Source: Benincasa hispida
Lineage: Eukaryota; Streptophyta; Magnoliopsida; Cucurbitales; Cucurbitaceae
Reading direction: 5' to 3'
Length of the DNA: 64,000 bases
Assembly (NCBI RefSeq): GCF_009727055.1
Contig: NC_052357.1
Location: forward strand, 6,939,014 to 7,003,013
The notes beneath the pieces were generated by a model, which saw only the letters and a program-made list of their open reading frames with translations, was not told the origin of the DNA and ran no database searches. Shown here in pieces: positions 12,304 to 23,471 of the stretch. The translations under genes were made by a program, and so were the position numbers. Position 1 is the stretch's first letter, and the number at the start of each line of letters is the position of its first letter.

Positions 12304-13460
12304 AGAGAAACAAATTATCTTTTCAGGTTCTAAGATCTAACCACGACACATCTCATTCATCTGGGTGACCCTTTATGTTGATACTGTTTGAGATTTCATA
12401 TCAATGACAATCCTTCGACGGGGCAGCAGATCTGAAGTTTGTTTTTCCACATCTGTTGTAACTATTCATCCCCATAGTCTTTATTTTGATGGCAGAGCTT
12501 GTTGTTCAGAGTGTCTTTATAAAGCCAAATTTGAAGTGATGGCTCTTGTAGATATCAGATAATATACTCTTTTACATTGTAACTTGCTGACAATATGAAA
12601 AAGAGACTTCAATATTGGCTCTGTTGTCTGATATGAATGGATGTTTAATATTCTGTTTGGATTAATGTTTTAAATTTTTTTAATACTTAAAAACACTTAT
12701 CTAAATAGATCATTTCTCTCTTGAGTTTGACTAATCTGATTGTAAACATCTATTCTTGACAAAAAGTGAATGGTTTGAATCCTTCCAATAAAGTTTCATC
12801 GATTTAGTGAACTTGTGTTTAAGAGTATAAAATTAATTCAAAGAGGTTTAGATAGATTTGATACCTTAAAAATATATTTTTTTTCAATAGCTCACACTTG
12901 ATAACAATTTTTTCTAAGTTTAAAAACATTTATGCAAGCATTTATAAAGTTAATCTAATCCAATACTAAAACTCAATCAAGAAGATATATGAATTTAGCT
13001 AGATAGATTAAGATAAATTCTCAACTAAAATGTGGAGGTTTTGAATCCTTCTAATTTCACATGTTGAACTTAAATCAATATTCTCTCGATTTAGTGAACT
13101 TGCATTCAAGAGTATAAAACAAAAAATACAAAATATAGTTGGAAGAAGTTTCGAAAGCTTGCAAAAGAAGAGACATGAGAGGAGTTTGAAACCTTAAAAA
13201 CATCACTTTAAAAATGCTTAAAATCTAAACATACTCAAAACTCAATCAACAAATTGTTTGAGAGCTTGACAGACTAATGTTCGAATCATCCAATCTCACA
13301 AGTTGAACTCAAATCAAAGTTCAAAATAGTCTGAAAAAACTTCAAGAAGCAAAACGAAAGGGGAGCTGCATTCAAACACAAAGCCATCGTCTATTTTTTT
13401 TTATTTGAAAATTAGGTTTGTTTTGAACTTTGAAGCTGTTGGCAAGAAAAGGAAAAGGTT
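12304..13460. other. Intergenic, convergent SPL2 and NSP1 3' ends
   Basis: 12304 to about 12640 is likely SPL2 3' UTR. The rest is AT-rich with degenerate direct repeats: 'tttgaatcctt.caat', 'cgatttagtgaacttg' and 'aagagtataaaa' recur at about 12770-12900 and 13035-13200. No ORF of note on either strand. Confidence 0.6.
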
Positions 13461-15113
13461 TCAAAGAGCATTGGATTTGATCCCCAACTTCCAAAACGAA
13501 CAAAAGGAAACGGGTTGGCCTTTCCACCATAACCCTAAGCATCCATCTTTCTCTTCAATTCTCATCTCCCAGTTGTTATCATACCTTCTCATTGAAGCTC
13601 GAGCCGTATCAATGGTGTCTTCTGCAAATAATTTTCTCTCAAAACCCGCATTTCTCATTCTTTCACACCATTTTCCCTTTTCCTCGTTCATTTCCCCATC
13701 GTTCGTCAGTGCTTTTGCCGCTTCACCTTCCATCACTCTTCTTTCTTCGCTTTCTCTTCCTTTGAATGCCGCGCTTGTTGAATCCAGAAATCTCCATAGG
13801 TATTCAACTCGTCGTGTGAATCTGGTGTCGAAATTTCCGCAGTTGCTACAGCTACATCCCATGTTGTTTTCACTCAGAATCACTGCCTTTGGTTCCATTT
13901 TTCGAAGATTTTGTAAGAACTCGAATCTTTCGTCAGGATCACAGTGTTTCAACTGGTGGAGTCTGAACTGTGCGCAAACGATCAGGATTTCGTCTGGGAA
14001 TTTGTTGATTACTTGCGAATTTAAGCTCTGGAGTGAGTGATTGTTGAGACGGTTGATTTGTAAATTGATGTTCAAGGATTTGGCGAAACTGAGAAGCCGA
14101 GAGGAGATGTTGTCTCCGGGTGGACCAATTGAAAACGGTGTCTCGGTATTTTGGTCATGTTCGATGGTTGGACCGATAACTGTAAGACGAATTAGCGACG
14201 GAGGTCCACCGGAACGCCGAGTCAAGGCCTCGAGCAGTGTTGGCCATTGCACACCATGAGAAACCCCAATGTCAAGAATGTGAAGATTTCGCGGGCGATT
14301 AGGTTCTTCAGAGAGAATGTGGAGGATTGAAGAATTTGCGATGTTGTTCGGGAATGCAAACCATGGACTCACCTCGTGGAATTTGATTAAAGACCTCTGG
14401 AAGAATCGAGGATCCGTCGAAGCGAAAGTAACCGGGGCAACTGTGGAGGAATAAGAAGAAAAAGAAGAAGACGAAGAATTGGAGGACAGGTGATGAGCCA
14501 AAGCTCGGAGACCGTGGTCGGCGAGCCGGTGGTTGGCGTCGCCGGTGGGTGAGGCGAGCTCTTGAAGAACACAAAGAAGGTGATGTACCCTTGTCGCATC
14601 CCCTTTAATGATAGCACTAGCACAGGGATTTAGCAATTGCTCTGCCCACCTTCCTTCCCTGTTGCTTCCGTTATTACAGTTATTTCCTGTGAATTTTGAT
14701 GAATTTTTCTTGTTCCCTACTGATTTCTTCATCACAGTCACTCCCTCAACAGCTCCACCGCCACCATTTTTGCTCTGATTGTTCTGATTCTTCCTTCGGT
14801 TCTGATGGGTTTGTGATTTCTTATGAACTGAATCATCTGGAGCTTTTCTTTTCTTGGTCAAGTCAGATGGTGTCAAGTGGTGGGAAGTGGGTATGTTTTG
14901 TAGTTTAGTACTAACAGTAGTGGGGGAGTTGCTGAGAAAGCCATTAATCAGATCTTCACCTGTGTCCTGATTCGCATCCCACCATTGATAGCAGTTTATA
15001 GAGCTGGAGTTGTTAGTTTCGTCCAGGAATGGGGAAAAGAAAGGAACCGAGTCCTCTAACCAGTCCAATATGTGATCTGAAGGGTGGTTTGGCCCTGTTT
15101 CTTCAATGGTCAT
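13461..15113 (-). CDS. NSP1: GRAS transcription factor, NSP1 / SCARECROW-LIKE 29 type
   Basis: Intronless, 550 aa from the ATG at 15113 (MTIEETGPNHPSDHILDWLE). The open frame extends a few codons upstream, but only through a TTG, so 15113 is the start. The N-terminal ILDWLEDSVPFFSPFLD is typical of NSP1. A basic patch KKRKAP (about 87-92) could be a nuclear signal. GRAS domain about 155-543: first leucine-rich region from 159, VHIID-like motif LHILDIGVSHGVQWP (277-291), C-terminal SAW region ending WKGQPVSFCSFWKL. Known for the family: a partner of NSP2, needed for nodulation signalling in legumes and, in other plants, for strigolactone biosynthesis genes and arbuscular mycorrhiza. Length fits NSP1 of other plants (about 550). 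No damage seen. Confidence 0.92.
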   Translation of the reverse strand: MTIEETGPNHPSDHILDWLEDSVPFFSPFLDETNNSSSINCYQWWDANQDTGEDLINGFLSNSPTTVSTKLQNIPTSHHLTPSDLTKKRKAPDDSVHKKSQTHQNRRKNQNNQSKNGGGGAVEGVTVMKKSVGNKKNSSKFTGNNCNNGSNREGRWAEQLLNPCASAIIKGDATRVHHLLCVLQELASPTGDANHRLADHGLRALAHHLSSNSSSSSFSSYSSTVAPVTFASTDPRFFQRSLIKFHEVSPWFAFPNNIANSSILHILSEEPNRPRNLHILDIGVSHGVQWPTLLEALTRRSGGPPSLIRLTVIGPTIEHDQNTETPFSIGPPGDNISSRLLSFAKSLNINLQINRLNNHSLQSLNSQVINKFPDEILIVCAQFRLHQLKHCDPDERFEFLQNLRKMEPKAVILSENNMGCSCSNCGNFDTRFTRRVEYLWRFLDSTSAAFKGRESEERRVMEGEAAKALTNDGEMNEEKGKWCERMRNAGFERKLFAEDTIDTARASMRRYDNNWEMRIEEKDGCLGLWWKGQPVSFCSFWKLGIKSNAL

Positions 15114-16291
15114 TTTTGCTTGGTGAAATAACAATAGTTCAGATTGAAAGAGAGAGATATAGAGGAGACCTTTTGATTAGGGAGGGAGAAGATGGAGTTT
15201 TTTAGGGTTGCTGGTTTGAGGGTGGGGACGCTACAGTTTAATCATTGACCAAAGATTGGGATAAAGCCAATTATGTTTTCGTAGACAGCAGTAAAATATT
15301 GCAAGGGGTCACTTAGAACCTCCATAAACGGACAATGGTGAGGTATTTTCTAAGCTATCTGTGCTGTTCTTTTGGAGGATTTGATGTTTGGTTCAAATGT
15401 TTTAAAGCCCATATAAAAGTCACTCATTGTCTTCTTCCTCAGCCTGGGTTGTTAACTCATCATTCTTTTGTATTGTGAAAAAAATACATGCAGTGGGGAT
15501 TGGTGAAGGAATCTTTGAAACTTTTAGCCATGGTTTTGAGCTTTTATTTGGATTGTAAAGAGGGACAGCTGAGACAGCGTTCACCTTTTTCTCTTTCTTA
15601 TTAAAATATTCAAAGTCTTTTGCTTTCTACAGTCCTTAGGGCCGTTGAGGGGAGAGGTTAAAACATTTTAGTTTTCTTGTCCTTAAAAATACGAAACATC
15701 TCTCCCAATTCCTTTTTATATGCCCCAAATTCTGAAAAAAAAAATATTTGTAGTTCCATCATATTTTATTTCCAATTGTTGTTGACCTAGTATCATGATT
15801 GGGTGTCCAAGAAACTAAAAGTTGACTTCAGCCTGGATCTAATTCACAGTTTGTTCATCGGTTCCTTTCATCGAATTCTGTCAGTTCATCGATTCCGTTT
15901 TATGGTTTGCGACAAAATTGCGAAATTTCTGCCCTTTAAAGATTTTTTAACCATCTCCCCAAACATCCATTTTTAAATCATTCCTAGTCAAGATATCTAT
16001 GGAATCTGTTCTATGGTTATGATCTTAACAATGTAGATTTCAAACTATTGACCTAAAAAGTTGGAGGTTGAAGCCGAATCAATCTGATTATTGAAGTGGA
16101 TGAAACTGATATCTTCTCAAAAGAAAATCAAGCCCATGAATGTCGACAATAGAGGAGGAGAGGGGAACACACAGCTAGTCAACGAATTTAAATGGCATCA
16201 ATGAACAAATAGCAAAGGAAAAAAAGAACATCAATCCATTTCGTTACTTGGAAATGCAGAATGGCTAAAGCAAACACATGGCTGGGCAATT
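15114..16291. other. NSP1 upstream region and germin-like gene 3' flank
   Basis: No gene was seen. 15114-15250 is likely NSP1 5' UTR and core promoter, including a GAGAGAGA tract near 15150. About 16100-16291 is probably the germin-like gene 3' UTR. The middle holds only AT-rich single-copy-looking DNA. Confidence 0.5.
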
Positions 16292-16918
16292 CTAACCACT
16301 CCCACCAAGAACAGCCTTTAACTTCTTGATCAGAGCTGGATCCAGGAAAGTGGTCTTGGACACCAAATCAGTACTCAGGTCGTTGGCAAATAGTGCAAAG
16401 TCAAGGATTTGGAGACCAGGGCTTGGGCTACTAAATATAGGAAAACCAACCGCAGTTACGCCACCACCATTAATCTGAAAATGTAGCAATCCTTGTGGGA
16501 ATATCATGAGGTCTCCCTTTTTCAGAGTCTTCACATAGACAGCATTAGCAGAAGAGATAAAACCAGCCTGAATGATACCCTGGGTCACAAGTAGCAATTC
16601 TGAAGCTCCTGGGTGGGTGTGGAGTGGTATAACACCACCCGGTGCCAAGTCTAACCGAGCGGCTGAGAGACCAAGGCCATTCACACCTGGATACTGCTCC
16701 ACAAATGCTGGGGTGACTGCAGCTTTGATTAGACTTGATATGTTTCCAGCACCACTTAAGCCTGAATACACGAAGTCGTCTGCAGTGACGACACCAGCGC
16801 TCTTGCAGGAGTAACCTGCTGGCCCTTGTGGACCTTTCAGATCGGCAACGCAGAAGTCTTGGACAGCTGCATTGCAAAGAGAGAAGAGGAGGGAAATGAT
16901 AAGTAATGAGTGAAACAT
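16292..16918 (-). CDS. Germin-like protein (ABP19/ABP20 type), secreted cupin
   Basis: One exon, 208 aa. Signal peptide [17 protein letters not shown] (1-17). C23 and C38 are the expected N-terminal disulphide pair (FCVADL.., YSCKS). Cupin box 1 is [21 protein letters not shown], giving metal ligands H100, H102 and E107. Box 2, [18 protein letters not shown], gives H146. The set H/H/E/H is complete, so Mn binding is expected. KGD (134-136) stands where other germins have RGD. Family members are apoplastic glycoproteins, some with superoxide dismutase activity; the peach relatives ABP19/20 were isolated as auxin-binding proteins. Specific activity cannot be read from sequence. Length is the usual about 208-220 aa and the gene looks intact. 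Confidence 0.92.
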   Translation of the reverse strand: MFHSLLIISLLFSLCNAAVQDFCVADLKGPQGPAGYSCKSAGVVTADDFVYSGLSGAGNISSLIKAAVTPAFVEQYPGVNGLGLSAARLDLAPGGVIPLHTHPGASELLLVTQGIIQAGFISSANAVYVKTLKKGDLMIFPQGLLHFQINGGGVTAVGFPIFSSPSPGLQILDFALFANDLSTDLVSKTTFLDPALIKKLKAVLGGSG

Positions 16919-16995
16919 TCTTTGGGAGAATGTGGTTCACAATGGTTTGGTTTCCTTTTTGGGATGGTGTAGTTTCTTGATGAGTTTCATAGGGT

Positions 16996-17002
16996 TTATA
17001 TA
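16996..17002 (-). promoter_or_regulatory. TATA box of the germin-like gene
   Basis: TATATAA on the minus strand, about 80 bp upstream of the ATG at 16918. This leaves room for a 5' UTR of about 50 nt, normal for a plant germin gene. Confidence 0.6.
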
Positions 17003-17441
17003 GAAAAGTACCAATTGGCTTCCTGCAAGTTGGAGTAACATTTCGCTCAAATGGCAGGATAGGAAGATTGATGAATGAATGAATGAGGGCCACACAGCAT
17101 TTGATTTTGTGATGCATGTGGCCGTCAATGAACTCTCAAGAAGATCAGATTCTCAGAGAAAGAAATAAAATCTCCCTTTTTTTGCAGTTAATGACCTCAT
17201 GGTAGGACAATTCTTTTGCTTGTCTTGTACAGTTGGCAAGTAGAATAAAAAGAGGGAGATGAAGCAAACAATATAGGATTAATTAGCAATAATATGCTTA
17301 TCATTTAGGATTAACACAAGGATATATGATGAAAGTGGAGTGGACCAGATGCACATGGGCAAAGGAAAATCAGAGCATAAGAAGCCAATTTTTAGATAGC
17401 TAAGGACCAAGATGAAGAGGTTCCATCAAGTCTCTCTGTAT

Positions 17442-17570
17442 TCACATGCGCACCATGAATGGCTTAGGCCTTTGTGGCCTAGAAGAAACCCCTGCCATCA
17501 CGTTCAAGTTATCTTCTTTTATCACCATTGACGAATTTTCTGTTCTAGACAAGTAGGCCCTTTTCCTCAT
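17442..17570 (-). CDS. Possible small ORF or last exon (42 aa)
   Basis: An open frame of 42 codons from ATG at 17570, beginning MRKRAYLSRTEN and ending KPFMVRM, basic at both ends. It directly follows a good splice acceptor (TTTTCCAG before ATG), so it may instead be the last exon of an unrecognised minus-strand transcript, or chance. No upstream coding exon was found between it and TAF12. No signal peptide. I recognise no family. Confidence 0.2.
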   Translation of the reverse strand: MRKRAYLSRTENSSMVIKEDNLNVMAGVSSRPQRPKPFMVRM

Positions 17571-18072
17571 CTGGAAAATCAACAGTTAACAAGTAATGTA
17601 ATAGTTAAAGTTAAAACAGTTAAGATGGGAAATGGAAATGGAGAAGGGGTGAAAAATCATATCTTCTATTCCATTTGTAATAATTGTGCTATGATCCTGA
17701 TCAACAAACTTCAGATGACTTGAGATTGTAAAGACTATCAATCATAAATTGAAAATGTACTTTATATGGTAGACACAACAATAACTTGAGGCCTATACTA
17801 ATATGACAGCCAAATATTTTGTACAATTAACATTACGCCCGAGTTCCAGATAATGCATCTTCATATTATACAGCCTAAAAAAATTGATTTCAAAAGACGT
17901 ATCACTAAGAATCGCCACACTCCACTCCACACAGAAGTCAAGTCCAGGTCTTCTCTGATATGGCATCCTCTAAATCTCATTTTATTGATGTATCCCTGAA
18001 CTGACACTGGGGTTGGTTATTCACCAAGTAGTTGGGATCTACCAAGCATTAGTTTCAAACATAGTTAATACA

Positions 18073-21000
18073 TTAAAACCTCATCATTTGCTGCAGCAGC
18101 TGTGAACCGGCCGTTTGTGACAATAGTTGTTCTGAACTTGGTGAAGGCCTTGTTAGAGTGTTGGTACCAATGGACATTCCAACCCCTTGTCGTACCATTT
18201 CTTTAGGGCTGTTTATGTTTGTTTCGACACGGGAGGCTTCCTTCAATATGCGTATCTGATGAAATCCCAGAAGAGAAAAATTGAGATAAATGATAAAAAC
18301 AAGAAATGGATCGAATACTTGAACAGATATGTCCAACTTACCATGTCCAGACGTTTCTTGTGAACATCACTTGATGATAACTACAATATTAAAAAAAAAA
18401 AAAAAACCATATGGTTAAACGAAAATGAAAATTTGAAAGCTAAATTAAACAGAGTGCTTCTTTTGAGAGGAGGGGAAGATTTTCTTACATTTTTGTTGTG
18501 GTTCTTCCACTCGTCACTTGAATATCCAGGAACGTTCAACTGCCAATTCTTCTCTGCACGTCCACAATTTATGATTGGTAAAGCTTTGTCTAATACTATA
18601 AGATTCAATATCATTACTACCAAACACGATGAATCAAGAAATTAGTAATCTAGAGCACTTTAGGTTGAATTATCACTAATGATAAAAACTTGGACAATCA
18701 AGTAGAATATAAACAATTAAATTAACAAACAAAGCCTCACCAGATTTTTTTTTCCCTTTTTTGTTTTGAAAACCATATGTTATGGCCAGTAAATAATAAT
18801 CATGTGATGGTAAGAAAGTGACAAGTCAAGAAATCTAATCAAGGATCATTTGCTCTAAAGAGTCTGCAACTTTTTTTTAAAAAAAGAAAAATGGTTGTCG
18901 GGTAAGAGCTTCCCATGAATAGCTTGATCAAATAATTAAATAATGCAGAAATAAAATACTGTCATTTCACTTTGTTGGCAATAATTAAGGTGGCATTTTT
19001 CCCACTTCCTTCCCTGTATCTAGAATAGAATAGCTGAACATTTTTTCACTTTACCAATTAGCATATTCGCATTCAGAATTTTTTTCATTACCTCATAAAT
19101 ATCATGAATGAATTGACACTCGCTAAAATCTAAATTTGAAATCACAAAAGGGGAACATATGCTGCTGATGCATGGTATTCAAGAAATCAAGTGTAAAAAA
19201 AAAGGACCTTGAGGAAAGTAGTACACACCTAAGTGCAGCAATAGATCTTTGGATTCTAAAGTTGAGGATTTTCGGTGTTTAGCCAGATTGCTTGAAAAGG
19301 TAGTAACCTGTATTGCAATAAAGAAAAAAAAAATGTTTCAGAAGATAAACCATCCAATCACTGAGATGATAGTAGCTGATGAATGAGCCATGATCTTAAC
19401 ATGAATTATTAGGTACCCGTACCTCTATATAAATAATATTGCAATAGAAGAAACATAATAATCAATCCACACAACTATGAAAATTATCCACCAAAAGGAC
19501 CCCAAGCCATTCGACTTGATTTATTTGCATCATCAAAATGGTGAGATGGGCGCAATAATGAGAAATATTTCGATAAGAACGCGTGGATTTTAGAAAGACC
19601 TAAAAGTGTCCACGTCAGTGTCATAGTGGCAAGGTAATCTTTTTCTAATGTTCTCATGAGGGTTGATTCACAGGTTTTTTTTTTGGTGAGAAAGAAGGGA
19701 GAATAATAAGCACAAGGGAGTATAGGCATTTCTATTAAACAGATAAATGACAGAGGAATAGACTGATCAGTCCAAACGAAGGCATACACCACTTCGTCCA
19801 TTCATGGCTGACCACCTTGTTAAATAGGAAAAAGAATCCCAAAAATAGGGCCCTAAAAAGTTAATCAGGAGAAGAGGCATAGTAATTTATCATAATAACA
19901 AAATATCAAGCCACTGCCAGTGAAAATATAATCTGCACCATGAGTGAGAAGGTGCTCTTATTCTGGACTTGTGGGGCTGTACTGGCTCATAACAGAGCGT
20001 GTTGCTCCATGATCGGGACAACATGTGTAATAATGAACAATACTCAAGGGTAAGGCTAAAGGCATGGAATATCAAACTACTACCGTCAGACGACTTGAGT
20101 TTTTTTTTTATTTGAGTTTAATTATAATCTTTCCTTTAACAACAATGATCAGAGAAATAGTTGAATAGTTTCAGATATAAGGAAGATGACAAATCATGCT
20201 GCACCAGAATCACTAAGTCAACAGAATGAATAAATACAGCAGCCTAAAATGAAATAGAATCAGAATGAACAAGAATTTGGACTTAGACGGATTACAAGAG
20301 AATAATGACCTATATACATATACACATACACATGTACAAGTTTTTCATCCCAAAGTTTATCTCTGTAAAAGAAACTTCATACCAAAATCCAGATTATATA
20401 TTCCAAAAAAACATAGCTTTCTGGCGATTAATGTATCATAGAATAGCATACTATTTTTGGGAAATGCTCATATATATACACACACATACAAACAAACACA
20501 TGGAAGCTTTTTCATCCCAAAGTAAAAGAAACTTCATACCAAAATTCAGATTATATATTCCAAAAAAACATAGTTTTCTGGTGATTAATGTCATAGAATA
20601 GCATACTATTTTTGGGAAATGCTCCAACATGATCCTCTATGACGTTATGCAGATTTTTTTTAACTGACTTTCCATTGTAAATGTTTTGATATAATAGAAC
20701 ATAGTTCTTCAATAGTGAAGGACTGATTTCTTATGTGTACTGATATTGAATATTGCTTATGGCACATATGCACTTACTATCTTATGTGTAAGAAATTGGA
20801 TGGAAACGTACAAAGAAGTATAAAAAAATAGTCATAGTACTAGGAGGTCTCACCGAATCAATAAAATCATCGGCAATCTCCAAGAGAAGATCTTCAACTT
20901 CAGGTTCCAGCTTTCCATGTGGGTCTACCTGTAGATATTCAAATTCAACTAAAGTGAGAACAGAATAAAAAAAGCATAGAAGCACATTGAAAACATACAG

Positions 21001-23123
21001 TATAAGAGATGTGATAAGTCTAGGCAGAACCTGTGAAACCAGATCTTGTATCTTTCTCTTCCCAAGGACTTGAGTGGCAGCCTCTGTCCCTTGGCTTGAA
21101 CTTCCCCCAGGTGTACTAGCGCCAGATGCTGTGGCATCTGGATGTGATCCAGTCAAACTGAGAGATTTCTGGCCCGCAAGTGCAGCTATCCTAGGAGAAT
21201 GCTGCTGATGCTGATGCAATACTGGTTGCAGTGATTGCTGTGGTGATGCTTGTTGAAGTAGCTGCTGTTGTTGATGAAGTGGCTGCTGTTGTAGCTGTTG
21301 CTGTGGTTGCTGTTGTTGTGACTGAGGTTGCTGCTGTTGCTGTTGATGCTGTTGATGCAGCTGTTGATGTCCCATGGACGACTGTTGCTGTACAAGCTGA
21401 GGAAACTGTTGAGGGTTCAAGGACATGTTGTTTGGATGCAATTGACTAGATGAAGCCAGTTGCTGCTGTAACAGGGCTTGTTGCCTCTGTTGAAGACGAA
21501 ATGAAGGTGAGCCAGGGGTAGACATTGATGGCATTTGCTTCAGCCACTGTTGCTGTTGCAAAGAGTTCTGCATCATGGTTGGCTGCCCATTCTGAGCCAA
21601 ATTGGTCAATTGTTGATTCATAAAAGCAAGATTTGCCATTCTCGGTAAGTTCTGAACCTGCAATTTAATAAAATTGACTGGATGTCACAATCATGCCTAC
21701 AATTTTACAGTTACTAGTAGCTACACAAAAAACAAAATAGCAAGATTGCAGATTAAGATTATCAAATCAAATTAGCATATTAACCTATCCATTAAAGTAA
21801 TAAAGTGATACTGCAGTTACTGCTATACCAAAGTTGAGCGGATTGAGTTAGAGAACATGACAGACAAATCAGCAATGATGACAATAAATAGATTTATACC
21901 ATGTACCAAAATCAAAAAGGAAAGTGAGCACCACTTGAAATTAGAGACGCGTACTGATAAATATGTTTGTATGTCCTATGGGTATTATTTGTAATGCAAT
22001 GAATGTTCAGCATTACAAAAATAAGTTCTATAAGATAAAAGCCAGAGTACTACACTTCTATTAGAGATAATAAACTAATATCTTTGATGAATTGCATAAA
22101 TGATATCCAACCAATCACCAAAGAAACCAAACAAAGCATTAATCTTCCCTGGTTCAAATTTGGCATCTAACAATTCTAATATAGAAAGAAAAGCCCAGAG
22201 CCATTATTGTAATAATGAACATTAGATACAGAGCAAAGATGCATTGCCAATAACCTGTGGAGACGTGAGCGAACTTTGTTGAGATAATTGCTGCCTTATT
22301 TGACCTTGGTTTATTCTCTGTTGGGTATATGACGAAGCAAGGCCATTAGCTCTTAGCTGTGAGGTCAAATTCATTGACCCAATCATCCCCATTGCTTGAA
22401 TTCCTTGCAAAGCTTGCCCATGAGAGTTACTCGACTGAAATTGCGGACCCTGGACTAACCCAGCTTTCTGCTTCGACTATCAAAATGTTCGGTTTCAGTG
22501 AAAATGAAAAAACAAAATATATTTAACTTGATTTCTAATGTCAACAAATTAAGAACTTAGAATTGTAATTAAACAATAGAAGGCAACTACTGAGGCATAA
22601 CCCATCACCAAAGTGCCAACGTCATGCCTAGAAAGTTCCTCAATTCCACTTCAAATATACAAAAAACGAATTCACAATACTGTCTAACAACATCCCAACA
22701 CCAAAGTTGCATCAATACCAATTTTAAACCAGCAAGTGCCAAGAATTCAGTACATACCGAAGCCAGTAATTGTGACTGCAAATTATACTGAGCCGTTCCA
22801 GACAACATGGGCAAATGGTTTCCCTGACCAATTAATGCAGACCGCGACAGATTCCCAGTTCCCATTTGCTGTTGTTGGTTCGGCTGTTGCTGCTGTTGCT
22901 GCTGCTGGTTTGTAGAAGGCCCACCAAAATTCATCTGACCGTAAAGTGCTGATTGCTGTCTCATCATCCCAAACTGCTGCTGCTGCTGCTGTGGTTGCAT
23001 TTGGTTCAACCGAGACATTGATGGGGACCGCTGTAAAGCCTGCTGGATTTGGAAATTCGTCATCGCACTCGCATTCTGAGGTTGTTGCACCAATTGCTGT
23101 GAATGTTGCTGTTGCTGTTGTTG

Positions 23124-23154
<31 letters not shown>

Positions 23155-23471
23155 AGAGGTTTTTGCTGGTAATCCAATCCAACCGCAGGACTCAGCTGTT
23201 GTTGTTGCTGTTGATTTTGCGGGAGAGAGATGTGCGAAAGAGGAGGAGAAGAGATTTGAGATAGCGAATGTAAGTGGTCAATCGAAGGAGATTGAGCAAG
23301 CGCAGAAGGCGATGGAATGGGAGGATTTACAGAGGAATTTGATGGATTTGATGAATTTTGTGGAATAGCGGTGGTTGAAGGTTGAACTTGCGGTTGTTGC
23401 TGCGGCGGCGGTGGGGAAGGGTCCATCGGATTCGGTTGAACCGGTCTTGGCGACGAAGTACTGTCTGCCAT
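18073..23471 (-). CDS. TAF12B: TFIID subunit 12 (TAF12b / EER4-like)
   Basis: Eight exons on the minus strand: 23471-22758, 22476-22255, 21657-21031, 20928-20854, 19307-19229, 18553-18489, 18380-18342, 18255-18073. They total 2004 nt, 667 aa, with consistent phases and GT-AG borders. The first 500 residues are Pro/Ser/Gln-rich with long poly-Gln runs (activation-domain style). The histone-fold domain lies at about 509-590: [70 protein letters not shown]12 pairs with TAF4 in TFIID and acts in SAGA. Arabidopsis EER4 (about 680 aa) modulates ethylene responses. The histone fold is spread over five short exons and no break was found. TAF12b versus TAF12a is judged from the long Q-rich N-terminus. 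Confidence 0.92.
20336..20630. repeat. Tandem duplication inside TAF12 intron 4
   Basis: A ~120-bp block starting 'tttttcatcccaaag' at 20341 recurs from about 20508 with few changes, including 'ttccaaaaaaacatag.tttctgg' and 'atagcatactatttttggg'. Period about 168 bp, with a CA-rich spacer. It lies in the 1.5-kb intron between exons 4 and 5 and does not touch splice sites. Confidence 0.85.
23089..23155 (-). repeat. CAG/CAA repeat encoding poly-Gln in TAF12
   Basis: A nearly pure CAG/CAA run on the coding strand gives about 17 consecutive Gln after KPL. A pure (CTG)n core on the plus strand (about 23132-23152) is expected to vary in length. Other Gln runs lie at 22860-22910 and 21210-21370. 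Confidence 0.8.

Larger units (their letters stand above)
16919..18072. other. Germin-like promoter and TAF12 3' flank
   Basis: Contains the TATA box and the doubtful 42-codon frame given separately. About 17800-18072 is likely TAF12 3' UTR. Otherwise no feature was seen. Confidence 0.5.

Noticed and set aside
13405..14259. 211-aa and 72-aa plus-strand frames
   Set aside because: Antisense shadows of the NSP1 coding sequence.
15114..15134. Seven-residue N-terminal extension of NSP1
   Set aside because: Would need a TTG start; the ATG at 15113 gives the N-terminus expected for NSP1.
22946..23368. 140-aa plus-strand frame rich in Val/Ala, and a similar one at 21231-21449
   Set aside because: Antisense shadow of the poly-Gln exons of TAF12.
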